A DNA stretch of 64,000 nucleotides from Actinomycetota bacterium. Its GTDB lineage: Bacteria > Actinomycetota > Nitriliruptoria > Nitriliruptorales > JAHWKO01. This document shows, one piece after another, positions 18,224 to 25,019 of the stretch. The DNA lies in assembly GCA_019347675.1 (NCBI GenBank), contig JAHWKW010000001.1:104958-168957 (forward strand), read 5' to 3'. The notes below the pieces were generated by a model, which was given only the letters and a program-made list of their open reading frames with translations, was not told the DNA's origin and ran no database searches. Position 1 is the stretch's first letter; the number at the start of each line of letters is the position of its first letter. Made by a program: the position numbers and the translations under genes.

Positions 18224-18384
18224 CAGATCGGCGGGACGTGCCGGAGGTGGTTGGTGGGGCGGCGGCGCCTCGGCGGGGACGGCACGTCCACGGCGTCGCA
18301 GCCACCGCCATGCGCCGGCGACGCGAGTGTGGATGCCGCCTCGCGTGGTCCCTCCTCATGGCATCACGGTCGACCGGTAAGGAT

Positions 18385-18409
18385 GGCCCCGCAGCATAGC
18401 TGCGGGGCC
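18385..18409. terminator. Hairpin ending the coiled-coil operon A
   Basis: Perfect 11-base-pair stem GGCCCCGCAGC with its complement around the loop ATA, downstream of the last minus-strand gene of cluster A and upstream of the protease gene. Likely factor-independent or structural terminator. Confidence 0.6.
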
Positions 18410-18477
18410 ACACGCTGGCCTGTTCGCCTTTGCACGGGGGCCCGCACGGGGCCCGCTGCCGACACTCACGCGGCGGT

Positions 18478-18654
18478 CTAGCGCTCCTGGGCGACGCGAC
18501 GGACGTAGTTGCTCAGCGTCTTGCTCATGGTGTGGATGTCGTGCTTTTCCCTCAGGTGCTGCTCGACCTCACGCTGAAGCTGCTCCTCCGTCCCGGCACT
18601 GAAGCGCCCGCTGCAGTCGGCACCGGCGTCCCTTCAGCGGAACTCGTACGCCAT
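18478..18654 (-). CDS. DUF1059 small metal-binding protein with in-frame TGA, predicted selenoprotein (Sec7)
   Basis: Starting at the ATG (complement of 18652-18654; AAGGGAG upstream), the frame reads M-A-Y-E-F-R, then TGA (complement of 18634-18636), then RDAGADC and 44 further residues to a TAG. The pattern C-x6-C followed by TEEQLQREVEQHLREKH (two His) is the DUF1059 family; TGA sits exactly at the first family cysteine. Downstream, a hairpin (complement of 18598-18617: ACTG, AGC, loop GGGC, GCT, CAGT) puts its loop 24 bases after the TGA, inside the known range for bacterial SECIS elements. Without recoding the gene is a six-codon stub. It is the last gene of operon A, 101 bases after the preceding gene. 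The family's function is unknown. Confidence 0.68.
18598..18617 (-). promoter_or_regulatory. Candidate bacterial SECIS hairpin in the DUF1059 message
   Basis: On the minus strand: ACTG-C-AGC-GGGC-GCT-T-CAGT, seven pairs with one mismatch, GGGC loop starting 24 bases after the TGA. Weaker than the CooC one because GC-rich coding DNA forms short stems easily. Confidence 0.42.
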
Positions 18655-18755
18655 GCTGGCTCCCTTCTGTGGTGTCTCCGGTCTCGCCCGAGGTTGCGGC
18701 GGGCGACGTGCGGGTCAGGTGTGGGGCGCCCCGTCCGGTTCGAGTGGCGGGGGCG

Positions 18756-19070
18756 CTACCGCCGGGCTGAGCTGGCCTTCTTGGCGGCCTTCTTGCGGCG
18801 CCGACGCGGCGGCTCCGGCGGTTCCTCTTGCGCCTTCCGCTCCAGGAGGTTCTCGAGGCTCCTGCGTGCGCCCTCGATCTCGCGGACCATGTCGCTCATG
18901 ACCGGCTGCAACGGCTCGGTCTGGTTCACGATCGCGCGCAGTCCCGCGATGATCGTGCCGAGGGTGTTGACGACGTGCCTGAGGTGCATCGCCACGCGCG
19001 TCAGATAGATCGCCAAGGCGGCAACCGTGATGGCGGTCGCGATGAGGGTTCCGATGGCGGCGGCTGGCAT
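18756..19070 (-). CDS. Small single-span membrane protein A5 with basic tail
   Basis: 104 residues: one N-terminal transmembrane helix (about 3-25), an amphipathic coil with regular I/L/V/M spacing (about 26-75), a proline/glutamate linker and a Lys/Arg-rich end (RRRRKKAAKKASSARR). No named family recognised. It is fifth in a run of five similar small membrane genes on this strand; AGAGGGGA precedes the ATG. The basic tail could bind nucleic acid or acidic lipids. Confidence 0.75.
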   Translation of the reverse strand: MPAAAIGTLIATAITVAALAIYLTRVAMHLRHVVNTLGTIIAGLRAIVNQTEPLQPVMSDMVREIEGARRSLENLLERKAQEEPPEPPRRRRKKAAKKASSARR

Positions 19071-19085
19071 GTCGTATTCCCCTCT

Positions 19086-19334
19086 CTACAGCACGTGGTC
19101 GAGAGCGGCGGCGTACCGCTGCACGCCGTTGCTCGTTTCCCTCACCAGACTCCGCGTGTCGAGGAGTCCTTCCACATCGTCGAGCGCCGCGAGAACGTTC
19201 TGCGCGTGGTCCAAGGCGTCGTCGGCGTAGATCCGGATCTCCTCGATGGGACTCAGAAGGGCGCTCAGCAGCATCAGCACAGCCGGGATCACCACGAACA
19301 GGAAGATCAGATTCGCGATCCACCACAGCACCAT
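19086..19334 (-). CDS. Small single-span membrane protein A4
   Basis: 82 residues with a transmembrane helix at about 3-28 and a 50-residue helical tail (DDALDHAQNVLAALDDVEGLL). No known domain. Strong ribosome site AGGAGG nine bases before the ATG; 34 bases after the previous gene and 15 before the next, so clearly one operon. Short length and architecture match its neighbours. Confidence 0.75.
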   Translation of the reverse strand: MVLWWIANLIFLFVVIPAVLMLLSALLSPIEEIRIYADDALDHAQNVLAALDDVEGLLDTRSLVRETSNGVQRYAAALDHVL

Positions 19335-19368
19335 GGTCGTTACCTCCTGTCGGTCGTTCGGCGGCCGG

Positions 19369-19629
19369 TCAGCGCGCCAGCTGTTCCGCCCTCTGCGCGA
19401 CGCGGGGCAGGGTTCCGTTGATGTCGCGCAGGAGCCGGTTGACCTCCGTGACCCCCGGTCCGATCGCGCTGACCTGCGTCTCGACGGCGCGCACGCCGAA
19501 CGCCACCCGAGCGAGGTTGGCGGCGATCGAGCGCAACTGGCGCGTCACCATCGTCACCATGATCGCCAGGACCAGCACGAGCAGCACGATCTCGATGACC
19601 GTCAGCGTGACCAGCAGCACGAAACTCAC
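19369..19629 (-). CDS. Small single-span membrane protein A3
   Basis: 86 residues. I chose the GTG at 19629 (GAGGGGGGA upstream), because a longer frame reaching 19800 only reads antisense through the neighbouring gene. Transmembrane helix at about 3-27, then a coiled segment (RQLRSIAANLARVAFGVRAV, then VTEVNRLLRDINGTL) recalling DUF948-like proteins. Part of operon A. Confidence 0.72.
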   Translation of the reverse strand: MSFVLLVTLTVIEIVLLVLVLAIMVTMVTRQLRSIAANLARVAFGVRAVETQVSAIGPGVTEVNRLLRDINGTLPRVAQRAEQLAR

Positions 19630-19663
19630 GGTGTCCCCCCTCGCCTGTATCGTCGGCTGCGGC

Positions 19664-19945
19664 TCACAGCCTGCTATCCAGAAGTTGTTCGTGAGCTTGC
19701 ATCTCTTCGCGGAGCGATTGCAGCGTGTGGGACAGCTCGCGCAACTGCCATGTGGTGGCCGTGTTCGACGCGAAGCGCGTCGCGGTCTCCCACACCTCAC
19801 GGACCCCTCGGTCGATCTGCTGCACGATGCGCAGCAGGAGGGTCAGCAGCGCGATCACGACCAGGAGGACGACCGCACCGATCCCCAGTGAGATTGTCCA
19901 AAACGTCTCGTATTCAGAAACCAGCGCCAGCAGATTCGGATCCAT
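19664..19945 (-). CDS. Small single-span membrane protein A2
   Basis: 93 residues: a short lead, a transmembrane helix at about 15-40, then a long amphipathic helix (QQIDRGVREVWETA, then LRELSHTLQSLREEMQ). Starts three bases after A1 ends. No family recognised. Confidence 0.74.
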   Translation of the reverse strand: MDPNLLALVSEYETFWTISLGIGAVVLLVVIALLTLLLRIVQQIDRGVREVWETATRFASNTATTWQLRELSHTLQSLREEMQAHEQLLDSRL

Positions 19946-19948
19946 GTC

Positions 19949-20239
19949 TCATCCCCCCAGAACTTGGCGAACGCTCTGCGCACTTTGCAGGATGTGCGTG
20001 GCGTGCTCGTCGACCGTCGAGACATCCCACATGCCCAGCGTGTTGCGGTACCCATCGTCGAGCGCGTCGATCGCCACTCGGGCCTGCTGGTTGATCGTCT
20101 GCGCCGAGTTCAGGATCGACGCCACGACGACGACGACCACCAAGACGATTGCGAACCCGATCGCCAGCCCCACATACCAGCCGCCGAGAGGGGGGCCTGC
20201 CGGGGCGTCCTGCTGCAACAGCGTCAGTATCAATGACAT
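19949..20239 (-). CDS. Small single-span membrane protein A1, first gene of operon A
   Basis: 96 residues from the ATG at 20239 (GGGAGG upstream; an upstream in-frame ATG at 20308 lies inside a palindrome and is unlikely). Transmembrane helix at about 21-44, then a helical tail ending HATHILQSAQSVRQVLGG. No family recognised. It leads the five-gene membrane series that ends with the DUF1059 selenoprotein candidate. Confidence 0.74.
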   Translation of the reverse strand: MSLILTLLQQDAPAGPPLGGWYVGLAIGFAIVLVVVVVVASILNSAQTINQQARVAIDALDDGYRNTLGMWDVSTVDEHATHILQSAQSVRQVLGG

Positions 20240-20289
20240 CGGTGCCTCCCAAGCGACGACCGAAGCGCTCATGCGACCCGGCCCCACAC

Positions 20290-20310
20290 CGGTATGTGTC
20301 GCACACATGT
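20290..20310. promoter_or_regulatory. Palindrome upstream of operon A, shared with operon B
   Basis: ATGTGT-CGC-ACACAT, 55 bases upstream of the A1 start codon. Read on the minus strand it is ATGTG-TGC-GACACATA-CCGG, matching ATGTG-CGAGC-GACACGTAT-CCGG upstream of operon B. Likely operator of a common regulator. Confidence 0.5.
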
Positions 20311-20494
20311 AACCCTAGCATGTGCGGACGCGCCGCGTGCCAGTCGTTGGCGTCAGCTGGCCAACTCTCGTGCGTCGTTCCGGCAGCGCGTCGCAGAAAA
20401 GAGGCGGGCACGATTTTTCTCGCATCGTGACGGACGGCATCTCGGCGCGTGCGGTCGTATGGTGGTCAGGTGAAGCACCGTCTGGGGGAAGTCG

Positions 20495-21046
20495 ATGATG
20501 GGACCGCAGCCGGGTTGGCGACCGGGCCCCGGTGCGCAACGTCCTCCCGGGTGGGGCCCGGATCCCAGCGGCCGGTACGAGGAACGCTTCTTCGACGGTC
20601 ACAACTGGACCGCACGTATCCGGATGGGCGGCTCGGAGGCCATCGAGCGCGAGGTGGATGCGGGGCCGGGGGCCGGACGTTGGTTCCCCGACCCGACAGG
20701 CCGTTTCCAGGAGCGCCTGTTCGACGGGCGCCGCTGGACCAAGATCGTCCGGGTGGCCGGGACCGAGGCCATCGACATCCGGGGTGTCCCGGCCGGGACC
20801 GCACGCCCACGCGGAGAGGCTGCGGCGCCATCGTCGGCGACACAACCGCCCGGCTGGTACCCCGACCCGTCGGGCGAGTACCCGCAAGGGGAGCGGTTCT
20901 TCGACGGTTTCCAGTGGACGGCGAAGGCCAGGCCCGGCGGGCGTCGGGCCCCGGTTTCGCCGTACCCGCGTGCAGTGCTCGCGACGGGTGTGGTCGCCGT
21001 GCTGATCCTGGTGATCGCGATCGTGGCGGTGATCGCTCTGATGTGA
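20495..21046 (+). CDS. DUF2510 triple-repeat protein with C-terminal membrane anchor
   Basis: 183 residues holding three short DUF2510 modules (about 17-40, 62-85 and 118-145). Each has the pattern P-G-W-x-P-D-P-S-G followed by a G/Y-E-R-F-F-D-G-x-x-W-T type ending. One transmembrane helix closes the chain (about 160-181). DUF2510 is an actinobacterial module of unknown function found on membrane proteins, here facing the cytoplasm if tail-anchored. The start ATG (a second ATG follows) has GGGGGAAG upstream. It is divergent from operon A and shares its promoter region. Confidence 0.85.
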   Translation: MMGPQPGWRPGPGAQRPPGWGPDPSGRYEERFFDGHNWTARIRMGGSEAIEREVDAGPGAGRWFPDPTGRFQERLFDGRRWTKIVRVAGTEAIDIRGVPAGTARPRGEAAAPSSATQPPGWYPDPSGEYPQGERFFDGFQWTAKARPGGRRAPVSPYPRAVLATGVVAVLILVIAIVAVIALM

Positions 21047-21106
21047 CGACTGCCGCCACGCCGGCGCCTTCGCGACATGATCGCCGGTGGCCTAGCATGC
21101 GCGGCC

Positions 21107-21721
21107 ATGCCCAGATGGTTGATCCCCTTGAGTATCGTCGTCGTCGCCGGCGTCCTCGCCGCCGTCGTGGCGCGGGTGGGCGGCGAAGCCTCCCCGACGC
21201 CCACACCGACGGCCCCGGCAGCGGCCCCCACCGAGACCACCCCGGCTGCCGCCCCGACCGGGTTCGTGCGCTTCCATGACGAGCAGACGGGGATCGCGAT
21301 CGCCTACCCGGCGAACTGGGCACGGCTCGAGTCGCCCGACCCGCAGGTAGTGGTCGTCGCCACGCTCAACGGGCGTGACTCGTTCCTGGTTCGCAGGAGC
21401 GAGCTCGGCTTCGAGGTCACCGCCGAGAACCTCGACGCGGTCCGGACGTTGACGGACGACATCGTCACCGCCGAAGAGGACGTGGAGGTGCTCGCCGGAC
21501 CGGAACCGATCGAACTAGCCGGCCTGCCCGGCCACTTCTACCTCTACACGTTCGAGGACGACAGCGGCGAGCGCGGTGCCCACTCGCACTACTTCGTGTT
21601 CCGCGGCGACATCATGATCAGCCTGGTGTTCCAGGCGCTCCCCGCAGACCGGTTCGCCGAGCTCGCCCCCACGTTCGACGCGATCGCTGAGAGCCTCGAG
21701 GTCACCGCCCCGCAGGAGTAG
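21107..21721 (+). CDS. Secreted or anchored PsbP-like (DUF1795-type) protein
   Basis: 204 residues: N-terminal hydrophobic segment (about 5-24), a Thr/Pro/Ala linker of about 25 residues, then a PsbP/Mog1-like beta-rich domain (GFVRFHDEQTGIAIAYPANW, GHFYLYTFED, ISLVFQALPADRF). These domains are solute or protein adaptors of unknown role. ATG 21107 is preferred to ATG 21077 because it starts just before the signal segment. Its 3' end faces operon B across a strong hairpin. Confidence 0.72.
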   Translation: MPRWLIPLSIVVVAGVLAAVVARVGGEASPTPTPTAPAAAPTETTPAAAPTGFVRFHDEQTGIAIAYPANWARLESPDPQVVVVATLNGRDSFLVRRSELGFEVTAENLDAVRTLTDDIVTAEEDVEVLAGPEPIELAGLPGHFYLYTFEDDSGERGAHSHYFVFRGDIMISLVFQALPADRFAELAPTFDAIAESLEVTAPQE

Positions 21722-21821
21722 GGCAGGTGCGGGCGTACCCAGAGCGGCCACCGCCACGGCCGTTGATCGATGGGACGGACTGAATCTGTTGCGTCGGCGT
21801 CGCGTGCATCCCAACAGAAAG

Positions 21822-21855
21822 GATCGGAGCCGCCGGTGGTCCGGCGGCTCCGATC
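21822..21855. terminator. Strong bidirectional terminator hairpin
   Basis: Perfect 15-base-pair stem GATCGGAGCCGCCGG with its complement, loop TGGT, between two convergent genes. On the minus strand it is followed by CCTTTCTG, giving a modest T-rich exit for operon B. Confidence 0.8.
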
Positions 21856-21869
21856 GCTTGGCTGCTCGC

Positions 21870-22580
21870 TTACTGCCCGCAGTGGCCACCTGGCGCCGCG
21901 GGTGAGCAGTCGATCGAGTTGGCGTGTCCGTGGATGGTCTTCAGGCCCTGGTTGATGTGACCGGGGCCGACCTCGAGCAGGATCGCGTCCGTGTCAGCCT
22001 TGATGCCCCGAACCAGTCCGAGGATCTCAACGACACGGTTGTTGATGCCCGGGACGCCGTTGCGCCCACAGACCTGACGGATCCGGTTCAGATCGGTGAT
22101 CCCCGGGTTGGGGCCGTTCGAGCCACAGGCGATGGAGTTCACCGTCGCCAGGATGGCGCGGACGTTGCCGTGGATGCTGTTCACCGAGGCGCCGACCGAC
22201 CGCACACTGGCACCGATCGAGTTCACGCTCGCGTTGATCTGGTTGACCTTGCCGTTGATCTCTCCGGCCGTGGAGTTGATCGAGCCCAGGTTCCCGGCGA
22301 TGTCGTTGGCTGCGGTCACGACCTGGCCGGCCTGCCCGGACAGGGGTTGGACCTCCGTGAGGATGTTCCCGGAGATCTCGATCGTCTGTTGGGTCAGTTG
22401 GATGGCGTCGGTGTTCTCGTCGATCGCCGACACCTCGCTCGTGATGGTCACTACCCGGTCATCGATCTGGCGCGCGGACAGCAGCGTGCCCGTCAGCATC
22501 AGCACGGCCGCCAGCGCCCAGGCGATGACGATCACCAGGACCGTCGCCGCCAGGCCGGACTCGTCGGTGTGGATCCTCAT
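21870..22580 (-). CDS. Coiled-coil membrane protein B1
   Basis: 236 residues with a short positive start, a transmembrane helix (about 9-36), then about 130 residues of repeating 7-residue pattern (INSTAGEINGKVNQINASVNS type) predicting a long extracytoplasmic coiled coil. The C-terminal part has four Cys, including the final C-x9-C tail (DCSPAAPGGHC). ATG with AGGAGG upstream. No known family, though the repeats resemble extracellular coils of chemoreceptors. Third gene of operon B. Confidence 0.75.
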   Translation of the reverse strand: MRIHTDESGLAATVLVIVIAWALAAVLMLTGTLLSARQIDDRVVTITSEVSAIDENTDAIQLTQQTIEISGNILTEVQPLSGQAGQVVTAANDIAGNLGSINSTAGEINGKVNQINASVNSIGASVRSVGASVNSIHGNVRAILATVNSIACGSNGPNPGITDLNRIRQVCGRNGVPGINNRVVEILGLVRGIKADTDAILLEVGPGHINQGLKTIHGHANSIDCSPAAPGGHCGQ

Positions 22581-22594
22581 CTCGGTCCCACCTC

Positions 22595-23263
22595 CTAGCA
22601 CGGGCCCGGGATGATCAGGCCTTCGCAGATGCTCTGCAGGTGCTTGTTGACCTCCTGCAGGCCGGCCAGGATGTTCTGCGTGTCGCTCCGGGCTGGCGCC
22701 AGGACGCCGTTGGCGATGTCCAGCCGTTGCCAGATGTCCTCGGTGCCGAGGTCGTCCGGCGGGCTCTGCGCCGATTCGAGCTGCTGCTCGATCTGGCGGG
22801 CCAGGTCCAGGACCTGCCCCAGCGTCGCCGACACCGGCTTCAGCGTGTTCGACACGTTCACGAGCACGCCCGAAGTGTTCCGCAGGTCACCGGAGGTGTC
22901 CTGCAGCGACGCATCGATCGATGCGGCCGAGTCACGGATCGACGTCAGCGCGGCGACGATCTGCTCCGCCTGTCCGGGGATGTCCTTGAGCGCCACGTCG
23001 ATGTTGGTCAGGTTCTCGTTGATGCTGCCGATCTGGGTCGGCAACGGGTCGACGTCGGACCCGATGCTGGTCACCGCCGTGTCCGCCTCGGCCAGGTTCG
23101 AGTCGATCGCCTCCAACGCTCCCACGATGCCGAGGAGGAAGCCGACCACCACGATCAGGACGAGGATGCCGATGGTGACCCACGTCCACATCCACCGCGT
23201 GGCCGTTGCACCCATCTGCTGCGGCTGGGGTTGGGGTCGAAGTGTGCCTGCTGTTCCTGCCAT
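22595..23263 (-). CDS. Coiled-coil membrane protein B2
   Basis: 222 residues: Pro/Gln-rich cytoplasmic lead, transmembrane helix at about 28-50, then a long helical region with regular I/V/L spacing (INENLTNIDVALKDI, then IRDSAASIDASLQD). It ends with DTQNILAGLQEVNKHLQSIC and a last C in the tail C-x9-C. Same C-terminal signature as B1 and B3. AGGAGGGG upstream of the ATG. Operon B. Confidence 0.75.
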   Translation of the reverse strand: MAGTAGTLRPQPQPQQMGATATRWMWTWVTIGILVLIVVVGFLLGIVGALEAIDSNLAEADTAVTSIGSDVDPLPTQIGSINENLTNIDVALKDIPGQAEQIVAALTSIRDSAASIDASLQDTSGDLRNTSGVLVNVSNTLKPVSATLGQVLDLARQIEQQLESAQSPPDDLGTEDIWQRLDIANGVLAPARSDTQNILAGLQEVNKHLQSICEGLIIPGPC

Positions 23264-23274
23264 GTCGTCCCCTC

Positions 23275-23943
23275 CTACCCGGCCGCGCAGTGGCCGTCGG
23301 GCGGTGTTGCCCCGACCTTGTTGTCGATGCAGGCCGCGTTCTGGTGCGCTTCACGGGCTTCGCCCAGGATGTTGGCGGTGTCGCCCTTGATCGCGCGTGC
23401 GAGGTTGATGGTCGTGTCGGCTCGCTCGTTGATGTTCTGAACGTCCTTGTCGATCCGCTTGGCGACGTCGAGGATCTCTGCCGCCGCGGTGTTGATGCCG
23501 CGCGCGGTGTTCCCGATCGCGCCAGCGGTCGAGTTGATCGTCCTGGCCGTCGAGTTGATCGTCCCGGCGGTCGAGTTGATCGTCCCGGCGCTGTCGTTGA
23601 TCGAGACCGCCAAGGTGTTGATCTCCTGAGCCAGGGACACGATCTGGTCCAGGCTTCCGGAGAGCGGCTCAGCGGTTCGAAGGATGGATGCGGCGGTCTC
23701 GTTCGTCCGGTTCAGTTGCACCACGGAGTCGGTCGACGTGTTGATGCCCTGACCGGTCCGAGCGATCCTCTCTGCTTTGGCGTTGATGCTCTGCGCCGCC
23801 CGCATCGTCCTGGCGAGCAACGCTGCGCTGATCCCCGCCGCCACCAGGACGACGACGAGGACGATGGCGCTCACCACGTTGATGGCGCCGTGTTCGGACC
23901 GCAACGTCGACGTGACGCCGGCCCATGGGCTCCTGACAGCCAC
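23275..23943 (-). CDS. Coiled-coil membrane protein B3 with perfect heptad repeats
   Basis: 222 residues. Transmembrane helix at about 20-44, then a coil whose central part is built of near-identical heptads (INSTAGT, INSTART, INSTAGA), encoded by three tandem 21-base units at 23528-23590. It ends with DTANILGEAREAHQ, AC and a final C in a GHC tail. I chose GTG 23943 (GAGGGGGG upstream). First gene of operon B, with 11- to 14-base gaps to B2 and B1. Confidence 0.74.
   Translation of the reverse strand: MAVRSPWAGVTSTLRSEHGAINVVSAIVLVVVLVAAGISAALLARTMRAAQSINAKAERIARTGQGINTSTDSVVQLNRTNETAASILRTAEPLSGSLDQIVSLAQEINTLAVSINDSAGTINSTAGTINSTARTINSTAGAIGNTARGINTAAAEILDVAKRIDKDVQNINERADTTINLARAIKGDTANILGEAREAHQNAACIDNKVGATPPDGHCAAG
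23528..23590 (-). repeat. Three tandem 21-base units inside B3
   Basis: Units GTCGAGTTGATCGTCC-GGC- on the plus strand, differing by one or two bases, each encoding one heptad of the coil. In-frame expansion of a coiled coil, not CRISPR. Confidence 0.85.
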
Positions 23944-24083
23944 GGGTCCCCCCTCTCTCGTCCCGACCGGTTGGAGCACCGGGTGGTGCGCCGGCCGAGC
24001 TAGCTGCCGCTTCCTTCCCCGTACCGATCGGTCGCCGTGACGACCGGGGAGTCCGCGTGGTTCCGCAGCTGGCGCGACAGCCC

Positions 24084-24105
24084 GACGGCGCCGAACGGCG
24101 CCGTC
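24084..24105. terminator. Hairpin downstream of birA
   Basis: GACGGCGCC-GAAC-GGCGCCGTC, 195 bases after the birA stop and within the predicted leader of operon B; terminator or leader structure. Confidence 0.4.
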
Positions 24106-24225
24106 GCGTCACGGAGGGGAGACCAGAAGGGACACGCGGTGGGAGAGACACGCGTCACACGAGCAACCAACGCCGCTCGGTTGTGCACGCTCACCTCTCC
24201 CGCCCCGGTCGAACGCTCGCCGCGA

Positions 24226-24276
24226 CCGGATACGTGTCGCTCGCACATAGTAGACACCGGGGCCGGCCGGTCTCAA
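24226..24276 (-). promoter_or_regulatory. Candidate promoter and operator of operon B
   Basis: On the minus strand: TTGAGA, 18-base spacer, TACTAT, immediately overlapping the shared motif ATGTG-CGAGC-GACACGTAT-CCGG. The overlap with the -10 box would suit a repressor. Confidence 0.45.
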
Positions 24277-24299
24277 GCGCCCGACCCCCGCGCGAACGG

Positions 24300-25016
24300 T
24301 CAAAGAGACTCTTCGAGCTTGCCCAGGTTCTGCGGTCGGACGGCGACCCGCGCCCCGCTGGCGGTCTCGAGCAGCAGCGCCCCGTCGTCGAAGGTGTCCA
24401 CGGCCAGGCCCTCGACCTTGGGGCCGGCGGGCCCCATCGGCAGCAGTAGAGCGCGGACCTTCCGGCCCAACGTGACACAGCGCTGGCGGTAGTCGGCGAT
24501 GACGTCCTCGGCGGGCATGCCGTAGCGACGCTCGACCGCGCCGACGATCCCGGCCAGCAGCGGGGCGCGGGGCGGTTCGGCGTCCACGGCCAGGAACGTG
24601 GCGACGGCCCACTCGGTGTCCTGGGGCCCCAAGCCCACCTGCACGCCGACGGCTCCCGCCCGCTTGCCGTCGACGACCACCTCGTCGGGCCATATCACGC
24701 CGGCGTCGCCGCCGCCGACAGCGTCGGCCAGGCCGGAGACCGCGACGGTGTACAGCCAGCCTTCGCGTTCGGGGGGCAGCGACGGCCGCAGCACCAGTGA
24801 GAACCCCAGGCCCCGGCCCGGTTCGCCGACCTGCCAGGCCAGCCCGCTGCGGCCGCGCGGCGAAGCCTGGTAGTCGGCCACGACCACCGCCCCCTCGGGG
24901 CCGCCGGAACGTGCCCAGGCCAGCGCGTCGGCTTCGGTCGACAGCAGCGCCGGGTAGCTACGGACCGGTCGATCCCCCAGCGCCTCGGCGAGCGCTTGCG
25001 CTGACAGGTCCTCCAC
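24300..25016 (-). CDS. birA: Biotin-protein ligase (BirA-like), somewhat degenerate biotin loop
   Basis: Attaches biotin to carboxylase carrier domains. 238 residues without the N-terminal DNA-binding domain, so not a repressor. Catalytic-domain landmarks: EADALAWARSGGPEGAVVVADYQ, RGLGFSLVLRP, IWPDEVVVDGKRAGAVGV (KWPND equivalent) and a C-terminal SH3-like domain with the VEGLAVDTFDDGALLLE pattern. The normal GRGRRGR biotin loop reads S-P-R-G-R-S-G-L, keeping only the central R-G-R. GTG start; four bases from the TPR gene. Confidence 0.78.
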   Translation of the reverse strand: MEDLSAQALAEALGDRPVRSYPALLSTEADALAWARSGGPEGAVVVADYQASPRGRSGLAWQVGEPGRGLGFSLVLRPSLPPEREGWLYTVAVSGLADAVGGGDAGVIWPDEVVVDGKRAGAVGVQVGLGPQDTEWAVATFLAVDAEPPRAPLLAGIVGAVERRYGMPAEDVIADYRQRCVTLGRKVRALLLPMGPAGPKVEGLAVDTFDDGALLLETASGARVAVRPQNLGKLEESL

Positions 25017-25019
25017 GCG

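Larger units (their letters stand above)
23944..24299. other. 356-base intergenic region between operon B and birA
   Basis: No credible gene. It holds a perfect palindromic hairpin (24084-24105, stem GACGGCGCC, loop GAAC), the A/B-type palindrome (24226-24250) and a candidate promoter for operon B. The leader before B3 would be about 290 bases, long enough to carry regulation, but I see no known riboswitch. Confidence 0.6.

Noticed and set aside
17678..18357. Longer N-terminus for the trypsin-like protease
   Set aside because: The frame is open upstream but has no ATG, GTG or TTG; I kept ATG 18223 and noted the doubt.
18385..18409. Hairpin taken as part of a riboswitch
   Set aside because: Simple perfect stem with ATA loop and no conserved surrounding motif; terminator is simpler.
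23528..23590. Three 21-base repeats as a CRISPR
   Set aside because: Repeats are in frame, with no spacers, and encode heptads of a coiled coil.
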